Of a DNA stretch of 64,000 bases, positions 36,670-47,415 are shown one piece after another; the stretch's first letter is position 1, and the number at the start of each line of letters is the position of its first letter. A program made the translations under genes and the position numbers. The notes beneath the pieces are model-generated. The model worked only from the letters and a program-made list of their open reading frames with translations, did no database searches and was not told where the DNA came from. The stretch is taken from NCBI RefSeq assembly GCF_965363235.1, contig NC_134839.1, positions 58,433,560-58,497,559 of the forward strand, in the 5' to 3' direction. The DNA is from Mytilus galloprovincialis (taxonomy: Eukaryota > Mollusca > Bivalvia > Mytilida > Mytilidae).

Positions 36670-36945
36670 TTAATGGCCAACAACTATAATAAGATTGTCA
36701 CATTCCAGTACAAAATATCTAGCTTTTTCTAAAGCGTCGACAACGGCTAGAGCTTGGCCTTTTACTGGCGCATAACGGGATTCATCTGAAAGTGTAAATC
36801 TTCTCCCGAGATGCGTTATTTGCCTTCCGTTGTAACTATAAAATGGTTCACTCGCTATGCGGGGACAAAGTTTTTGAAATACCCAGAAGCCAAATACCAG
36901 TTTTTGACCAATCTGTAGCAAGATATGTCGATTTACTTTTATCAA
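36670..36945 (-). pseudogene. Gypsy RNase H remnant
   Basis: The segment GRRFTLSDESRYAPVKGQALAVVDALEKARYFVLEC matches the RNase H region of gypsy pol, normally containing S-R-x-T, E-S-R-Y-A-P and E-x-E-A-L. Here the key Glu of E-x-E-A-L reads Q, and the upstream link to the RT is broken. Confidence 0.8.
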
Positions 36946-37417
36946 AGATGCAAACGCCCACTTCTATTTCGCTTATGATAGCAGCTTTCGATACCTCGAA
37001 CAGTTTGATGATGTGTTCATTTCAGAAATATGGTGTTCCAGGTTTCAATAATTGCCTGAAAGGAAGCATCTCATCAGCCATGTTGAAGGCGTTTGACACT
37101 TGATTAAATTAAGGAGACCAAACAATAATCGTACATCAGTGATATTTGACATAGGAAAATCTTGGATCGCTCTTAAGTATTTCATACAAGGGCGGACAGT
37201 GTTGGACGTGATTTCAAACACTGCGAAATCTACATCTTGACATAATAAAAACTTCTCAGGATTAAGAGTAGTGCAATGACTACCACATATATCGAGCCAT
37301 TGTTCAGCTTGAAAATTAAATCAGCCCATTCTACACATCATATCGTCTTGTATAGGCGTCGCCTTAAGCTATGTGTAACCTTGTGGAGCCGTCGTGTACG
37401 ATATATGCCCTAGGGTG

Positions 37418-37672
37418 TCAGATGGTGATCCTCCTCAGGAATTGGCACACAATGATAGCCGTTCCTGCCGTCAAAATCGGTTTTCCTCTTTCCATTCGGT
37501 ACTGATCTAGACTGGTGAAAAGGTGAAGGTGTATCCGGTGTGTTTCACGTGTTGCGTGCACATTAAGGGGTTGAAAATCAACAGTGTGACGTGGTTTTCG
37601 ATTTTTCTTGTATAAACAAACGACCGTTCTATGACACCATGTGACAGGTTCCGCAACTGTAACTGGTTTCAA
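37418..37672 (-). pseudogene. Gypsy reverse transcriptase N-terminal remnant
   Basis: PVTWCHRTVVCLYKKNRKPR followed by TVDFQPLNVHATRETH is the typical opening of the RT (block with V-D-F/Y-x-x-L-N). The rest of the RT down to 36950 is frameshifted, and no intact catalytic YxDD block could be read. Confidence 0.8.
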
Positions 37673-37976
37673 TACGCCAAGTCGGACGTCTTGATCAAGA
37701 CCATCTTTGACTACCTCTTTCCGTTAAATTTGTACTGGTACCGGAGTGTGATGAGCAACGGGTTCAGCTTCTGGATCCACTATCAATCGCTTTGGTGGTC
37801 CACCCATGGTGGCAATGGTTGGTGATCACATGTGTTGAAGGTACTAGATTTGTAATAGTCAATGAGAACTTGTTTATTTTTTTGAGGTTGGCCTTAGTTG
37901 CTGAATACTAGTAATGTAACTTCAACGGCATGCATTGGCGGCGGCAGCTCACGTTGAGGGCGGTTACAGGTGGTAT

Positions 37977-38300
37977 CTAGGTCATTAACATTAGGTGTTG
38001 CTTCTCGTCGATTTCACCAATTCTTGGAAAGCTGTCGGTGTTCATTTGAAGAGCGATCAAAGCTTCTCTGCTAATAAATAGCTTCTCAGAGTTGTCAGTC
38101 ACAAACGTCATTTGTCTGGTTTGTGTAACTTTATCATCTTTGCTGGAGATGCGGAGTAATGTTGCACCAAGGATCGTGATACCTTTTTTGTTGGCAGCAT
38201 GCATTTTCATATCGACAAGGATTAATTCAGTCTGATTTATTCCTAGTCGATGGATAACCTTGATACCGCCAATGCAGCTCTGGCATTCTGTATCCGCCAT
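37977..38300 (-). pseudogene. Gypsy aspartic protease remnant
   Basis: MADTECQSCIGGIKVIHRLG corresponds to the retroviral-type protease active-site region. The expected D-T/S-G reads D-T-E, which destroys the catalytic triad. ITILGATLLRI follows at the expected distance as the second hydrophobic block. Confidence 0.8.
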
Positions 38301-38309
38301 AGCATTGCG

Positions 38310-39450
38310 ACAGATTTTTTTCTTTTGATAATTTTGAAACCAAATGCTTCATAATCTTCTGGTACTACTATTCCCAAAACAACGTTGACAAATGGTTATT
38401 GTTTCGATGCCTTGCAGATCCAGGTATCTGAAAGATTATCAGAGATAATGGTTTAAGGCTAGAGTTCTGCCATTTTTTGTGTGTAAATCGCTAGATATGC
38501 TAAACAGTGAATCAAACACGGCACCTTCACACTCGTCTGTATTATGACACTACAAAAATCATAAATTCTGAAAAGACCAATTTTTGTCTGATTTAGAATG
38601 AATTTTTACTCGACATTCTTTCTTTTTCTGAACGATTTTAAAAAGTTCTTAATATAGTATGCATTTGTCTTATAAGGTTCTTGATTGTTCTTTACAAATG
38701 TCTTTAAAGTATTAACATTGTCTTAAAATTTCTCTCCACTCTTTCTGTTTCATCTGATAATTTTTGATTAATCTCGACTTAAAGTTGTCTCGATCTGTCT
38801 TGACACCTTTAATTTGCCTTTTTTTTATTATTAAAAGAATTGAACACAATGCACTAAAGAATCCATACCTAAACTAAACATAACAAAACAACAACTTCAT
38901 ACATGTAAATTCATCTATAGGATCTGGATCAGACGATATGAAATACTGAAAGATAATTTATGCAACAGAAATATAGCACCAGGTCTAACTGCAATCTTTT
39001 ATACTCAAATAGACACCGAAATACTATCAGAACTGTATATAGTCTAACATCTCTTGTGTATTCAAAAAGGAAGACAGACACACAATTATACACAAACCAG
39101 TTTCATTGACGGTGGGAAACTAAGAGAATACATTACTAGTATATATGCAAACACAATATATTATATTACATCTTGAAAAACAGAGTATTAAAATCACTGC
39201 ATCATGGATTCGTATCTGGCTAGTCGTACGAAACACATACGCCCTTTACTTCAAGCTTCACAGCGTAGAACATTTTCCCTGATTTTCGTTCTTCCCAGAC
39301 TATAATTCGCCGATATTTTCTCGTATGCAGTGGCCTTAAAGGACAAATTCAATACAACAAATCAATTAACAACTGTGATAGTTTTAAAACTTTTAGGGAG
39401 ACAAATATCGTACGTAGCTTTTCCAATTTATTTATCTATCACGCTTTTCA
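38310..39450. other. No gene recognised
   Basis: AT-rich DNA upstream of the gypsy protease remnant; it may contain its decayed gag and 5' LTR, but no gag motif such as a CCHC knuckle was seen. Open frames are short. Confidence 0.4.
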
Positions 39451-39914
39451 AGTGCTCTGTTTTTTTTTTATTGTTTATCAATGACGCGATCTGGTAAACT
39501 TCGGCAACAAACTCGAAAGTTAATTAGCTTGCTATCAACAACCCCTGAATGACATATTATTTGTCGATGATACGTTTTATAATATGTGTAATAAACAAAG
39601 TGCATGCGAAACTTAGTTAAGTATATATGCATGCTTTGGTTCAATAATTTCAAGAAACTCGTTTCATATATGACTTTAACTACATGTATGTTCATGAATG
39701 ATGTTGTCTATTACAGCATTTCTAACCAATAGCAAATTGATTGACTGGTTGTTGATTGCTTAATATCCAGTTGCAATATTTCATACATATTTGGGACGTG
39801 AAACATTTTAAAAACTGAATACAATAGCTTATCAAGTTTATGATGTATATGTCTCTCCGCTTGCTGATATAAATGACTGTGAATGTGATAAACGCAAAAC
39901 GCAGTATAAATATT

Positions 39915-40155
39915 GGGGAAAAGTCGAAATTTTGAGTTTTAAAAAGTCGAAATTTTGAATTCAAAAGGAGTCGAAATTTTAAGTTTAGAAAAAGTCGAAA
40001 ATTCGAGTTTTAAAAAAGTCAAAATTTTTAGTTTAAAGTCGAAATTTCGACTTTTCATGAAGTATAAATTTCGAATTCTAAAAAAAATCAAAAGTTCGAC
40101 TATTCAAAAAGTCGAAATTTCAAGATTAGAAAAGTCAAAACTTCGACTTTAAAAA
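39915..40155. repeat. Short-period tandem array of 'gtcgaaatttt' units
   Basis: The motif 'aagtcgaaatttt' followed by 'gagttt' or a variant recurs about ten times at roughly 20-25 bp spacing. The complementary motif 'aatttcgactt' occurs within the array, so parts can pair. Open frames rich in Lys/Ser/Phe across it are artefacts. Confidence 0.85.
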
Positions 40156-40564
40156 AAAAAGTTCACTGCCAATTTTATTTTTTCTATGTCCCTAATACTC
40201 TTCCGTAGATTTTGCACCTAGCCTGACGTGAACTTCGTTTTTTTTAATGGAAAACAAATTGAACTATTTAGTTTATTTTGGTTCAAAATTCTGAAAATAC
40301 ATTTATACACAAAGAAAAGGGTATATTTATGGGTATAATTCAACGGAACAGCAACCCAACACAAATATTCAAAAGACACTCGGTTGTCAATATTACTAAA
40401 GTTTGTATATTTCGGGAAATTATTTATTATGAAGATAAATAAAAAAAAAGTTGTATTTAGAGAGGCGACATAATGAAATCGTAAGATTAGTGGTATGCGT
40501 CAGATTACTGCTTCAAACTGTTGCGTGAAACTGAATGAACATGTTATGACTGATTTTGCAAATC

Positions 40565-40740
40565 CAAAAACCAGTGCCATAAAAAAAGGCAACAGTAGTA
40601 TACCGCTGTTTAAAACCCATAAACCCATGGACAAAAAACAAAATCGGGACAACAAACCAAAACCGAGGGAAACGCACCAAACACAAGAGGAGAACAACGA
40701 CACAACACCAAAATGTGTTGTGTCGTTGTTATCCTCTTTT
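40565..40740 (+). repeat. Dispersed repeat family C ending in a 24-bp hairpin
   Basis: 'caacagtagtataccgctgtt' to 'gaacaacgacacaaca' is shared with 43738-43860. In this copy the end is followed by its own inverted copy: arms 40685-40708 and 40714-40738, one mismatch, loop of about 5 bases. The other copy lacks the inverted half. Confidence 0.8.
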
Positions 40741-40954
40741 CATAACGGTAAATGCATTTTATATAAGGTAGATGAAAATCATATCGTGAATTACTGAAAC
40801 TCCTCCAAGAAAAATATATGTTACAACAACAGCGAATAATACATGATGTACCGGTACTAAGTCTGACATTGTAAAGGCACTAAATGTCTCCATTTACCTA
40901 ATTTATCTAGTTTATATTCTTTATATATTAGTACCTCACTATTCCGTAGATACA

Positions 40955-41545
40955 AAGGCATAAGGAGACGTGTTGGGATTGCCAATAAGACAACTATCCA
41001 CCAAATTTCAAATGAAGTGAATGCAAGCAAATATAGGCAACCGTAAGGCCTTCAATTAACAATGAGAAAAAAAACATACTGAAAGTTCAGCTATAAAATG
41101 CCCCGACATTACAATATGAAACAATTCAATTCAGAAAACTAACAGCCCAATTGATAACAAAATAGTTTACAAAAAGCAAATATGTAAAACATGAACTAAA
41201 GCTAACTACTGAACTACAGGTGCATACAGAATGTGGCCGGGTAAAACATGTTTGTGACCGCTCAACCCTCCCCCAACCTAGGACAGTGGTTTAACAGTAC
41301 AGCATATTAAAGAACAAACTTTTAAAATCAGTTGAAAATGGCTTATTTCATCAGATTGATACAAATAGAAAAACATCTATAAAAACACAAAGTAGACGTT
41401 GCTGGGTACTTGTACATCCCAAAAACAAAAGGACGCTAAGTACAGATCTAAGAGTACTGGCCGTAACTGACAGATAGTTCAAAGCCAATAACAACTAATA
41501 AATTAAATCATGTATCTTAGACTAAATGTTCAATCAGTACACATC
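40955..41545 (+). repeat. Dispersed repeat family B, long copy
   Basis: Runs from 'gggattgccaataagacaac' through 'caaccctcccccaac' and 'acaactaataaatt' to 'caatcagtacaca'. It is collinear with 45845-46370 and 56725-57150. No ORF and no obvious TIR, so possibly the non-coding body of a retroposed or TIR element. Confidence 0.8.
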
Positions 41546-41888
41546 CACCATTCAATGGACGTAATTAACAGAAAGTGAAAAATATAACCTCTATCCTTTA
41601 TTTTTGGTCCATTTTCTCTTTTCTGTATATTTTTATAATTATTCTCTATTCTGCATAACCCCATCCACACCATTATGTAAGAGTAAAACACATGAAAAAC
41701 CTGCACAATCCATATACAGACAGGACTTCCAACTAAACGGATTAAATTGTCTGTTTTGAATATGTTTGTAATTAGAAGATACAAAATCTAACAACTAAAT
41801 TTTAATTGAAAATGTATGATGTTATTGTTATATTTACTACACAAGAAGTATTGGTTAGAGTAACATTTTTTTCAATTTATTTCTGTAG

Positions 41889-42170
41889 GAAAATTAAGCA
41901 TATGGAACGTATCTGTGTTCATGGATGGTTTGGGATATTCGGTCCAAACAAATGATTCTACTTATGACCGTCAAAAGTTAAAACTAAAAGATGTGTCGAC
42001 TTTCGTCCATCTGAAAAAAGTCCCTACAGTTGATATATCATTTTACAATTACGATTATATGTCTGATACATCATTTAAAATGACGAAAACATTTTGTAAA
42101 CCTGGGAATTTATCGCTAACATCAGTGTCAAAAATGTTTGATAAAGAAAGCGGACAACTTTTAGTAAGAT
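41889..42170 (+). pseudogene. Interrupted exon of a HotDog thioesterase-like paralogue
   Basis: After a good acceptor (tttctgtag) the frame reads GKLSIWNVSVFMDGLGY and ends SKMFDKESGQLLV. It aligns codon for codon over about 92 residues, with the same intron phase, to the intact exon at 49083. Right after GQLLV the match stops and antisense SGNH-hydrolase sequence begins. So the exon was cut by a transposon insertion, and the remainder (second HotDog domain) is missing. It is most likely a dead tandem duplicate. Confidence 0.7.
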
Positions 42171-42179
42171 GCAACCCTT

Positions 42180-42560
42180 CGTCCTTAAAGGCAAAAAGAG
42201 ACTTAATAGGACGCCCTCTTACAAGAAACCTTTTATATGATTTTATAAAAATAATGTTATATTTAGAACATACAGAAAGTAATTGCCTATTAATATTAGC
42301 ACATTTAAAACCAGTTAAATCAAAATCTACAGGTCTTGGTAAAATAGAAGATATATAAAGCTTGATATGCGGAGACAAAGATTTAAATTTTACAAATAAC
42401 GCTTTAAAATCAGCAATGATACGATCTACAGAAAAGTCTCTTACATCGTTAGTTCCAACATGAATAAGACAGTAAGAGTTACTCAAGTGTATTTCACCTT
42501 GATCCAGTTTCTTCTTAATAGTGGAAATACGAGTACCACTAAGCTTGAAGGTCCATGTTA
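42180..42560 (-). pseudogene. Transposon-borne SGNH/GDSL hydrolase-like fragment
   Basis: The minus strand reads LIHVGTNDVRD (block III, G-x-N-D type), then LYISSILPRPVD, and KDEGLHLT (block V, D-x-x-H). Such SGNH domains occur inside ORFs of many invertebrate mobile elements. The first block with the nucleophile Ser is not readable, so the copy is truncated. Beyond 42600 the sequence turns into a dispersed mussel repeat ('agtgatgctcgtggcc'). Confidence 0.6.
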
Positions 42561-42654
42561 GAAATACCAGATAAATGTTTACAGATTGAATTGGACAACA
42601 CCAGTACATGCTTGTTATAAAATTAACGGTACCAATTTTGTTGCACCAGATGCG

Positions 42655-42860
42655 CAGTTCAACAATACATGTCTCTTCAGTGATGCTCGTGGCCAAAATA
42701 TTTGAAATCCAAAGCTTATATAAAAGATGAAGAGCTATAATCCAAAAGGTCCAAAAGTATAGCCAAATCCGTGAAAGGAATCAGAGCTTTGCATGAGGGA
42801 GATACATTCCTTAATTTATAATAATTTCCATCATTTTGTAACAGCAAATTTTAATAATAG
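42655..42860 (+). repeat. Dispersed repeat ('cttcagtgatgctcgtggcc')
   Basis: A block known to me from many mussel sequences, continuing to 'catgagggagatacattcct'. It adjoins the SGNH fragment and may be the end of the same element. A functionally similar block ('actcatcagtgacgctc') is at 48172-48190. Confidence 0.55.
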
Positions 42861-42924
42861 TGCAATGGAATGACTTTTTCAAAAGGATCAACACGGATTT
42901 GTGCAACCACTGGTTGTAGCATGG

Positions 42925-43125
42925 TATATATCAGGAGCACCTGATATCACCCCCATTTTTTGGGGAGGTTCGTGCTGCTATGTCTTTATTTTTCTATGTT
43001 GTGTCTCTTAATTGTCTGTTTGTCTTTCATTTTTTTAGCCATGGTATTGTCAATTTATTTTTGACCTGTTAAAATCTCCCTCTGGTATCTTTCGTCCCTC
43101 TTTTACACCGAGAGAGAGATGGATG
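42925..43125 (+). repeat. Dispersed repeat family D, copy 1
   Basis: Shares 'ggagcacctgatatcaccccc', 'ctatgttgtgtct', 'gtctgtttgtctt' and 'ctggtatctttcgtccctc' with 46570-46785 in the same order. T-rich, no ORF. Confidence 0.8.
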
Positions 43126-43737
43126 ACAAGATAGCAAGAGTGGTTTTACGCGAGACACCTGATAACGTAGACTTTTCAAACAGACTTGACTGTATAGCTA
43201 TACATTCATAATAACCAAAAGGACGATATTTGTTCCTAAAGTTGAAAATCCACGTCCGGAATCCTTATATGTATTGATCATGATATCAAAAGTATAAACT
43301 TCCATTGAAGAATTTATTAAATGAAAACAGCTGAATGGTATCTTGTGACTTTTGATAGAACTGCTTAAGTCATTATAACAACTATAATATCTGAAATGTA
43401 GTATGGAAAATACATACAGGTCATTCTTTGAGAAATTACATATACGATTTGTTTATTTGCTAGAAGATAGACATCTTTTGTCGCTAGTTACCAAGAGTTT
43501 TAGATTAAAAAAAAAATATGTATAAATCAATCATGCTTTGTAAGGCAGATACTATAAATGTTGATGGTTAAATTAGCATTAACAATCGAAATATAAGAAT
43601 ACTGCTTACGAAAATCCGTTGAAGCAAGGAATATTTCCCTCACCAACATTCCCTTTCATTCAGTGGCAGTTAAAAATTTCCGGCTTTATCACGGTCGACA
43701 CACTTAGTAAAATCTACATATGTTACATTAAATAAAG

Positions 43738-43985
43738 GCAAACAGTAGTAAACCGCTGTTTGAAACTCATAAATCGATGGAAAAAAATAAATCCGTGTTA
43801 CAAACTAAAACTGAGGGAAACGCATTAAATATAAGAAGAGAACAACGACACAACAATAAAATGATACACACACAGAAAGTTCGAAAGCAAAAACAAGTAC
43901 AAAGTTGAAAAGCACTGAGGACCAAGAGTTCAAAAAAGTTGTCCCTAATACGGCTAGGGTTTTCTGCTTGGGATAAGAACATCCT
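43738..43985 (+). repeat. Dispersed repeat family C, copy without hairpin
   Basis: Matches 40565-40710 ('aacagtagtaaaccgctgtt' ... 'gaacaacgacacaac') and continues 120 bases further to 'cggctagggttttctgctt'. Confidence 0.7.
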
Positions 43986-44479
43986 TATTATTTAGAATAA
44001 TTTATACTTTTGCACAGTAAAATTTATAAAATGACTACATAATAGATATGCATGATAAAACTGAAGTATTAACACATCTCGTAAAAATCCGGTGATCGCA
44101 ATACGCATGGATGTTCTTAAAATAAACTATTATCTGAATTTACATGTTAAACACGTGCTCAATTTCCATGCTTTTTTGTTGATTTTTTGTCGATTGTTGA
44201 CAAACAGGTGACAATCGTCAAACTTCGGCTTCAAAACACGAACGTTAATTACTTGCCATATTTTCACAACAACACTGACCGATTATACGAAATTTACACG
44301 AAAAAAAATGATAAATTCGTGCACAAGAGACTAAGTTCATGATGTGTATATGCATTGGTTCAAAAATTGGAAGAACATTATTTTTCACCGGTCACTCGTT
44401 TCTTATGACTTTAAGCTTTTTGAAGTTTCTATTTATCTATTATAGTTTTTAATTAACTATAAAACAAAACAACCACAAA

Positions 44480-44970
44480 ACGGTAAAAATCGGTTTAAAG
44501 GGCAATTACTCAAACAAGCAACCGACTGACAATTTTGGTCATGAAAACTCATAAACAGATCTTGTCTTGATGTTCTGTTTTGCTACATAAAGTTTATGTC
44601 TAGCTGATATAATTTGTAAGAAAATATGTCAAATAAAAATATGTAGCAAAAATTCGTAGTCGTCTGACAGTTTTGATGATAATAGACAGAAAGAAGATCT
44701 CATCATTCTAAACATTTATACAACTGTCAGTTATCTTTATCTATATTTTATATATAATAGACAAAACTTGCATTTTACCAATATCTTCTGTTTTGACCAT
44801 GTTGGCGTGGTCAGCGAGCCCAATAATGCCGAATTGTTACCAAGTTTAATAAATTTTGTAGTTTCAGAGAAGATGATTTTTGAAAAAAATAACGGAAAAC
44901 AAACGAAGAACGCCAAATGATGACAAATTCCCACAATCATGGCCCTTTGGACCCGATGAGCTAAAAACAA
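44480..44970 (+). repeat. Dispersed repeat family F, single diverged copy
   Basis: 'aaagggcaattactc', 'caattttggtcatg' and the end 'ggccctttggacccgatgagct' correspond in order to the tandem family at 57640-58960. One unit only. Confidence 0.6.
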
Positions 44971-45051
44971 ATAGGCTCTCTCATTAGTCAAAACACTTTT
45001 CTATTGTTCGTTTCCCCGATGTAACGGTTGCATACACAGCATGAATAAATA

Positions 45052-45203
45052 AACAATATTAGGTCAATGAAAGAAAAATATAAACTTTTTTCAATTAGGC
45101 TGAGAAACTGTGAAAGGTCGAGCTAGGTTATACCGAGCCCTTCCACAGTTTTGCGCCGAGTACAAAAAAGTTTATATTTTTATTACATTGACCTAATATT
45201 GTT
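45052..45203. repeat. 152-bp near-palindrome (hairpin MITE)
   Basis: Left arm AACAATATTAGGTCAATG ... AAAAATATAAACTTTTTT and right arm are complementary over about 70 bases with small indels. The centre contains 'gaaaggtcgagc' and 'accgagcccttcc'. The whole could fold into one long stem. No ORF. Confidence 0.85.
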
Positions 45204-45844
45204 TTTATACTGCGACTTAAACTAATACATTGATAGCTTTTTAAATTGTAACACAATTGTCAAACTTATTTTCGTCCCTTAATGAACCTATGATTATGGA
45301 GAAAGTGTTCCATGATGAAATTGACATTATCATGAATATACAAAATATACATGAGCTATGTTACTATATTAAGAAATAAACACAACTAGTTGCAATATAA
45401 ATCTTAAATCGTTTTCATAGTGTATGCGTTATCATCAAAATGAATAGAAAAAAATCATTACTGTTATCAAGTTATTAATAAGTTTATCGTTAATCATAGT
45501 ACATGATACCGTATTTTATGAAGGTCATAATTTAGAACAGGAAATCTATTTGATACACAATAAACGCAGGTAAGTAAAAACGTGATCAACTGTTCAACTA
45601 TTAATACTTTATTTCAGATCGATTTTATGTTTTGCACATAATTTTGATTTTCGCAATATATGATTGGTAATTGTCAAATCATATGTCGGTTATTGTCGTA
45701 ATCGTTTTTGCTTAAATTCAGTGGAGGATAAATTTGTGACCGATACTGAAAATCACAGGAAATATACACACTCCGAACATTGACCCTTGTTGATTCTGGT
45801 CATGATCAAATGTTGCCTTTATCATGCATATCATTTAGCATTAA

Positions 45845-46370
45845 TATAATGGGGTATAACTGCCAATGATATAACTAATCCACCAGAGTTCAAATATGAA
45901 GATATAATTGAGTAAGTAGATATGTCACCATACGGCCTGCAACAGTGAGGAACAGTGAGGAGGGACAACCCCGTTGATACCACATATATATAGTAGGCTA
46001 TAAAAGGCCCTGACATGAAAAAAATGTGAAATGATTTAAACGAGAAAACAAACGGCCTAATTCATAACAAAAAGATTTAGAAAAACAAGTATAAAAGACA
46101 TGCAGTTGAAACCAACGACAACCACTGAACCAACTGACTTGGGACAGTCACAGGCACATACATAACCTGGAACAGTGTTGCAACTTTACAATATAAGAAA
46201 ACCTGTAATATTAATTGCAACAGACTTAACTCGAAAAACATAAAACAATGCATCGATATACCGGAGTACTCGTAATTACTGAAAGCTATTCAAAAGCTAA
46301 TTACAACTAATAAATAAATCATGTTATCGAAGACTAAAATATCAATCAGTACACACCCAACGGATTTAGT
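45845..46370 (+). repeat. Dispersed repeat family B, long copy
   Basis: Collinear with 40955-41545 from 'gccaatgatataac' to 'caatcagtacacaccc', with internal loss of the 'ggcggggttaaac' block. Confidence 0.75.
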
Positions 46371-46569
46371 GTAATACGTCACGAACAATCTGTTAAACGC
46401 ACGAAATTGAGAAATCAAACATACTATACTAGATCATCAATAGATCTAGAACATCCTTATGTCGTAAATACAATATCCTTCCCTTTTCACGAATGGACCT
46501 ACCGAATTAGACTATTTTCCGGATTTGTAATAAAATAAGCAACACGACGGGTGCCACATGTGCAGCAGG

Positions 46570-46785
46570 ATCTGCTTACCCTTCCGGAGCACCTGAGATC
46601 ACCCCCAGTTTGTGGTGGGTCTCGTGTTGCTTAGTCTTTAGTTTTCTATGTTGTGTCTTCTGTACTATTATTTGTCTGTTTGTCTTTTTTTTTTTTTGCC
46701 ATGGCGTTGTCAGTTTATTTCCGATCTATGAGTTTGACTGTCCCTCTGGTATCTTTCGTCCCTCTTTTACAAGAGAGGATGACCA
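46570..46785 (+). repeat. Dispersed repeat family D, copy 2
   Basis: Same order of blocks as 42925-43125. Followed immediately by family E (46790-47120), so the two may be parts of one larger element. Confidence 0.8.
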
Positions 46786-46789
46786 TATT

Positions 46790-47120
46790 GTCCTGAAAAT
46801 TATTTTTGTGCTTCTTTGTTAAATATTTGTTTGATTTTATAGTGATTAAGTTCTAACACAATGTTGACTGCTGTACCCCTATTTTTGACATTGTTTCCTA
46901 TTATGTCTGTTTGTTTTGTTCACGCATCGTTCAATAAAATTTAAATTTGATGCGACTGTTATACAAATGAGAGGTTTAGCTAGCTATGAAAAAAGGTTCA
47001 ATACACAATTTTCTACATCAAAAAATGTCTGTACTAAGTCAGGAATATGACTGTTGTTACCCATCCGTATGATGTGTTTGAGCTTTTTAATAAGGACTTT
47101 CCGTTTTGAATTTTCCCCGG
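46790..47120 (+). repeat. Dispersed repeat family E, copy 1
   Basis: Contains 'gtctgtttgttttgttca', 'aagtcaggaatatgac' and 'gatgtgtttgagctttt'. Collinear with 50590-50935. No ORF. Confidence 0.8.
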
Positions 47121-47415
47121 AATTCAGTATTTAGATTGATTCAAATAGCAAATACATGTGCAGTTTAATTTTTAGGGGAGATTGATACGTGTATCAGTGG
47201 AAAACAATGGTTATCTTATTTCCTTACAGCAATCAAGCTATTTGGTTCGGTTTATACGAGCTATTTGTCAACAATATGTTTTCAAGGTATTCAATTAATT
47301 TTACGGTGGTTGCCCGACCTTGCCCGACCTTTCATGGTTCACTTGTCATCTTTTGTTACCATTTGGTACATATAAATGGATAAATCATATTACCCTTTCA
47401 TTTACTTTCTTGTAG

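Larger units (their letters stand above)
31477..38300 (-). mobile_element. Decayed Ty3/gypsy-type LTR retrotransposon
   Basis: Domain fragments occur in pol order on the minus strand: aspartic protease (38300-37977), RT N-terminus (37672-37418), RNase H (36945-36670), integrase zinc finger and core (32244-31477). Frameshifts and stops separate all of them. LTRs were not recognised. Between RNase H and integrase there are about 4.4 kb of foreign DNA, including a LINE at about 32935-35302. Wording of the fragments matches the invertebrate K02A2.6-type gypsy lineage. It is inactive. Confidence 0.85.

Noticed and set aside
36843..37103. 86-codon plus-strand frame
   Set aside because: Antisense of the gypsy RNase H/RT region.
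39955..40152. Lys/Ser/Phe-rich frame that looks like a repetitive protein
   Set aside because: It is the translation of a short-period tandem DNA repeat with no gene signals.
42055..42696. One 213-codon SGNH protein
   Set aside because: The frame runs through three unrelated pieces: antisense of a thioesterase exon, an SGNH fragment and a dispersed repeat. Only the middle part is SGNH-like.
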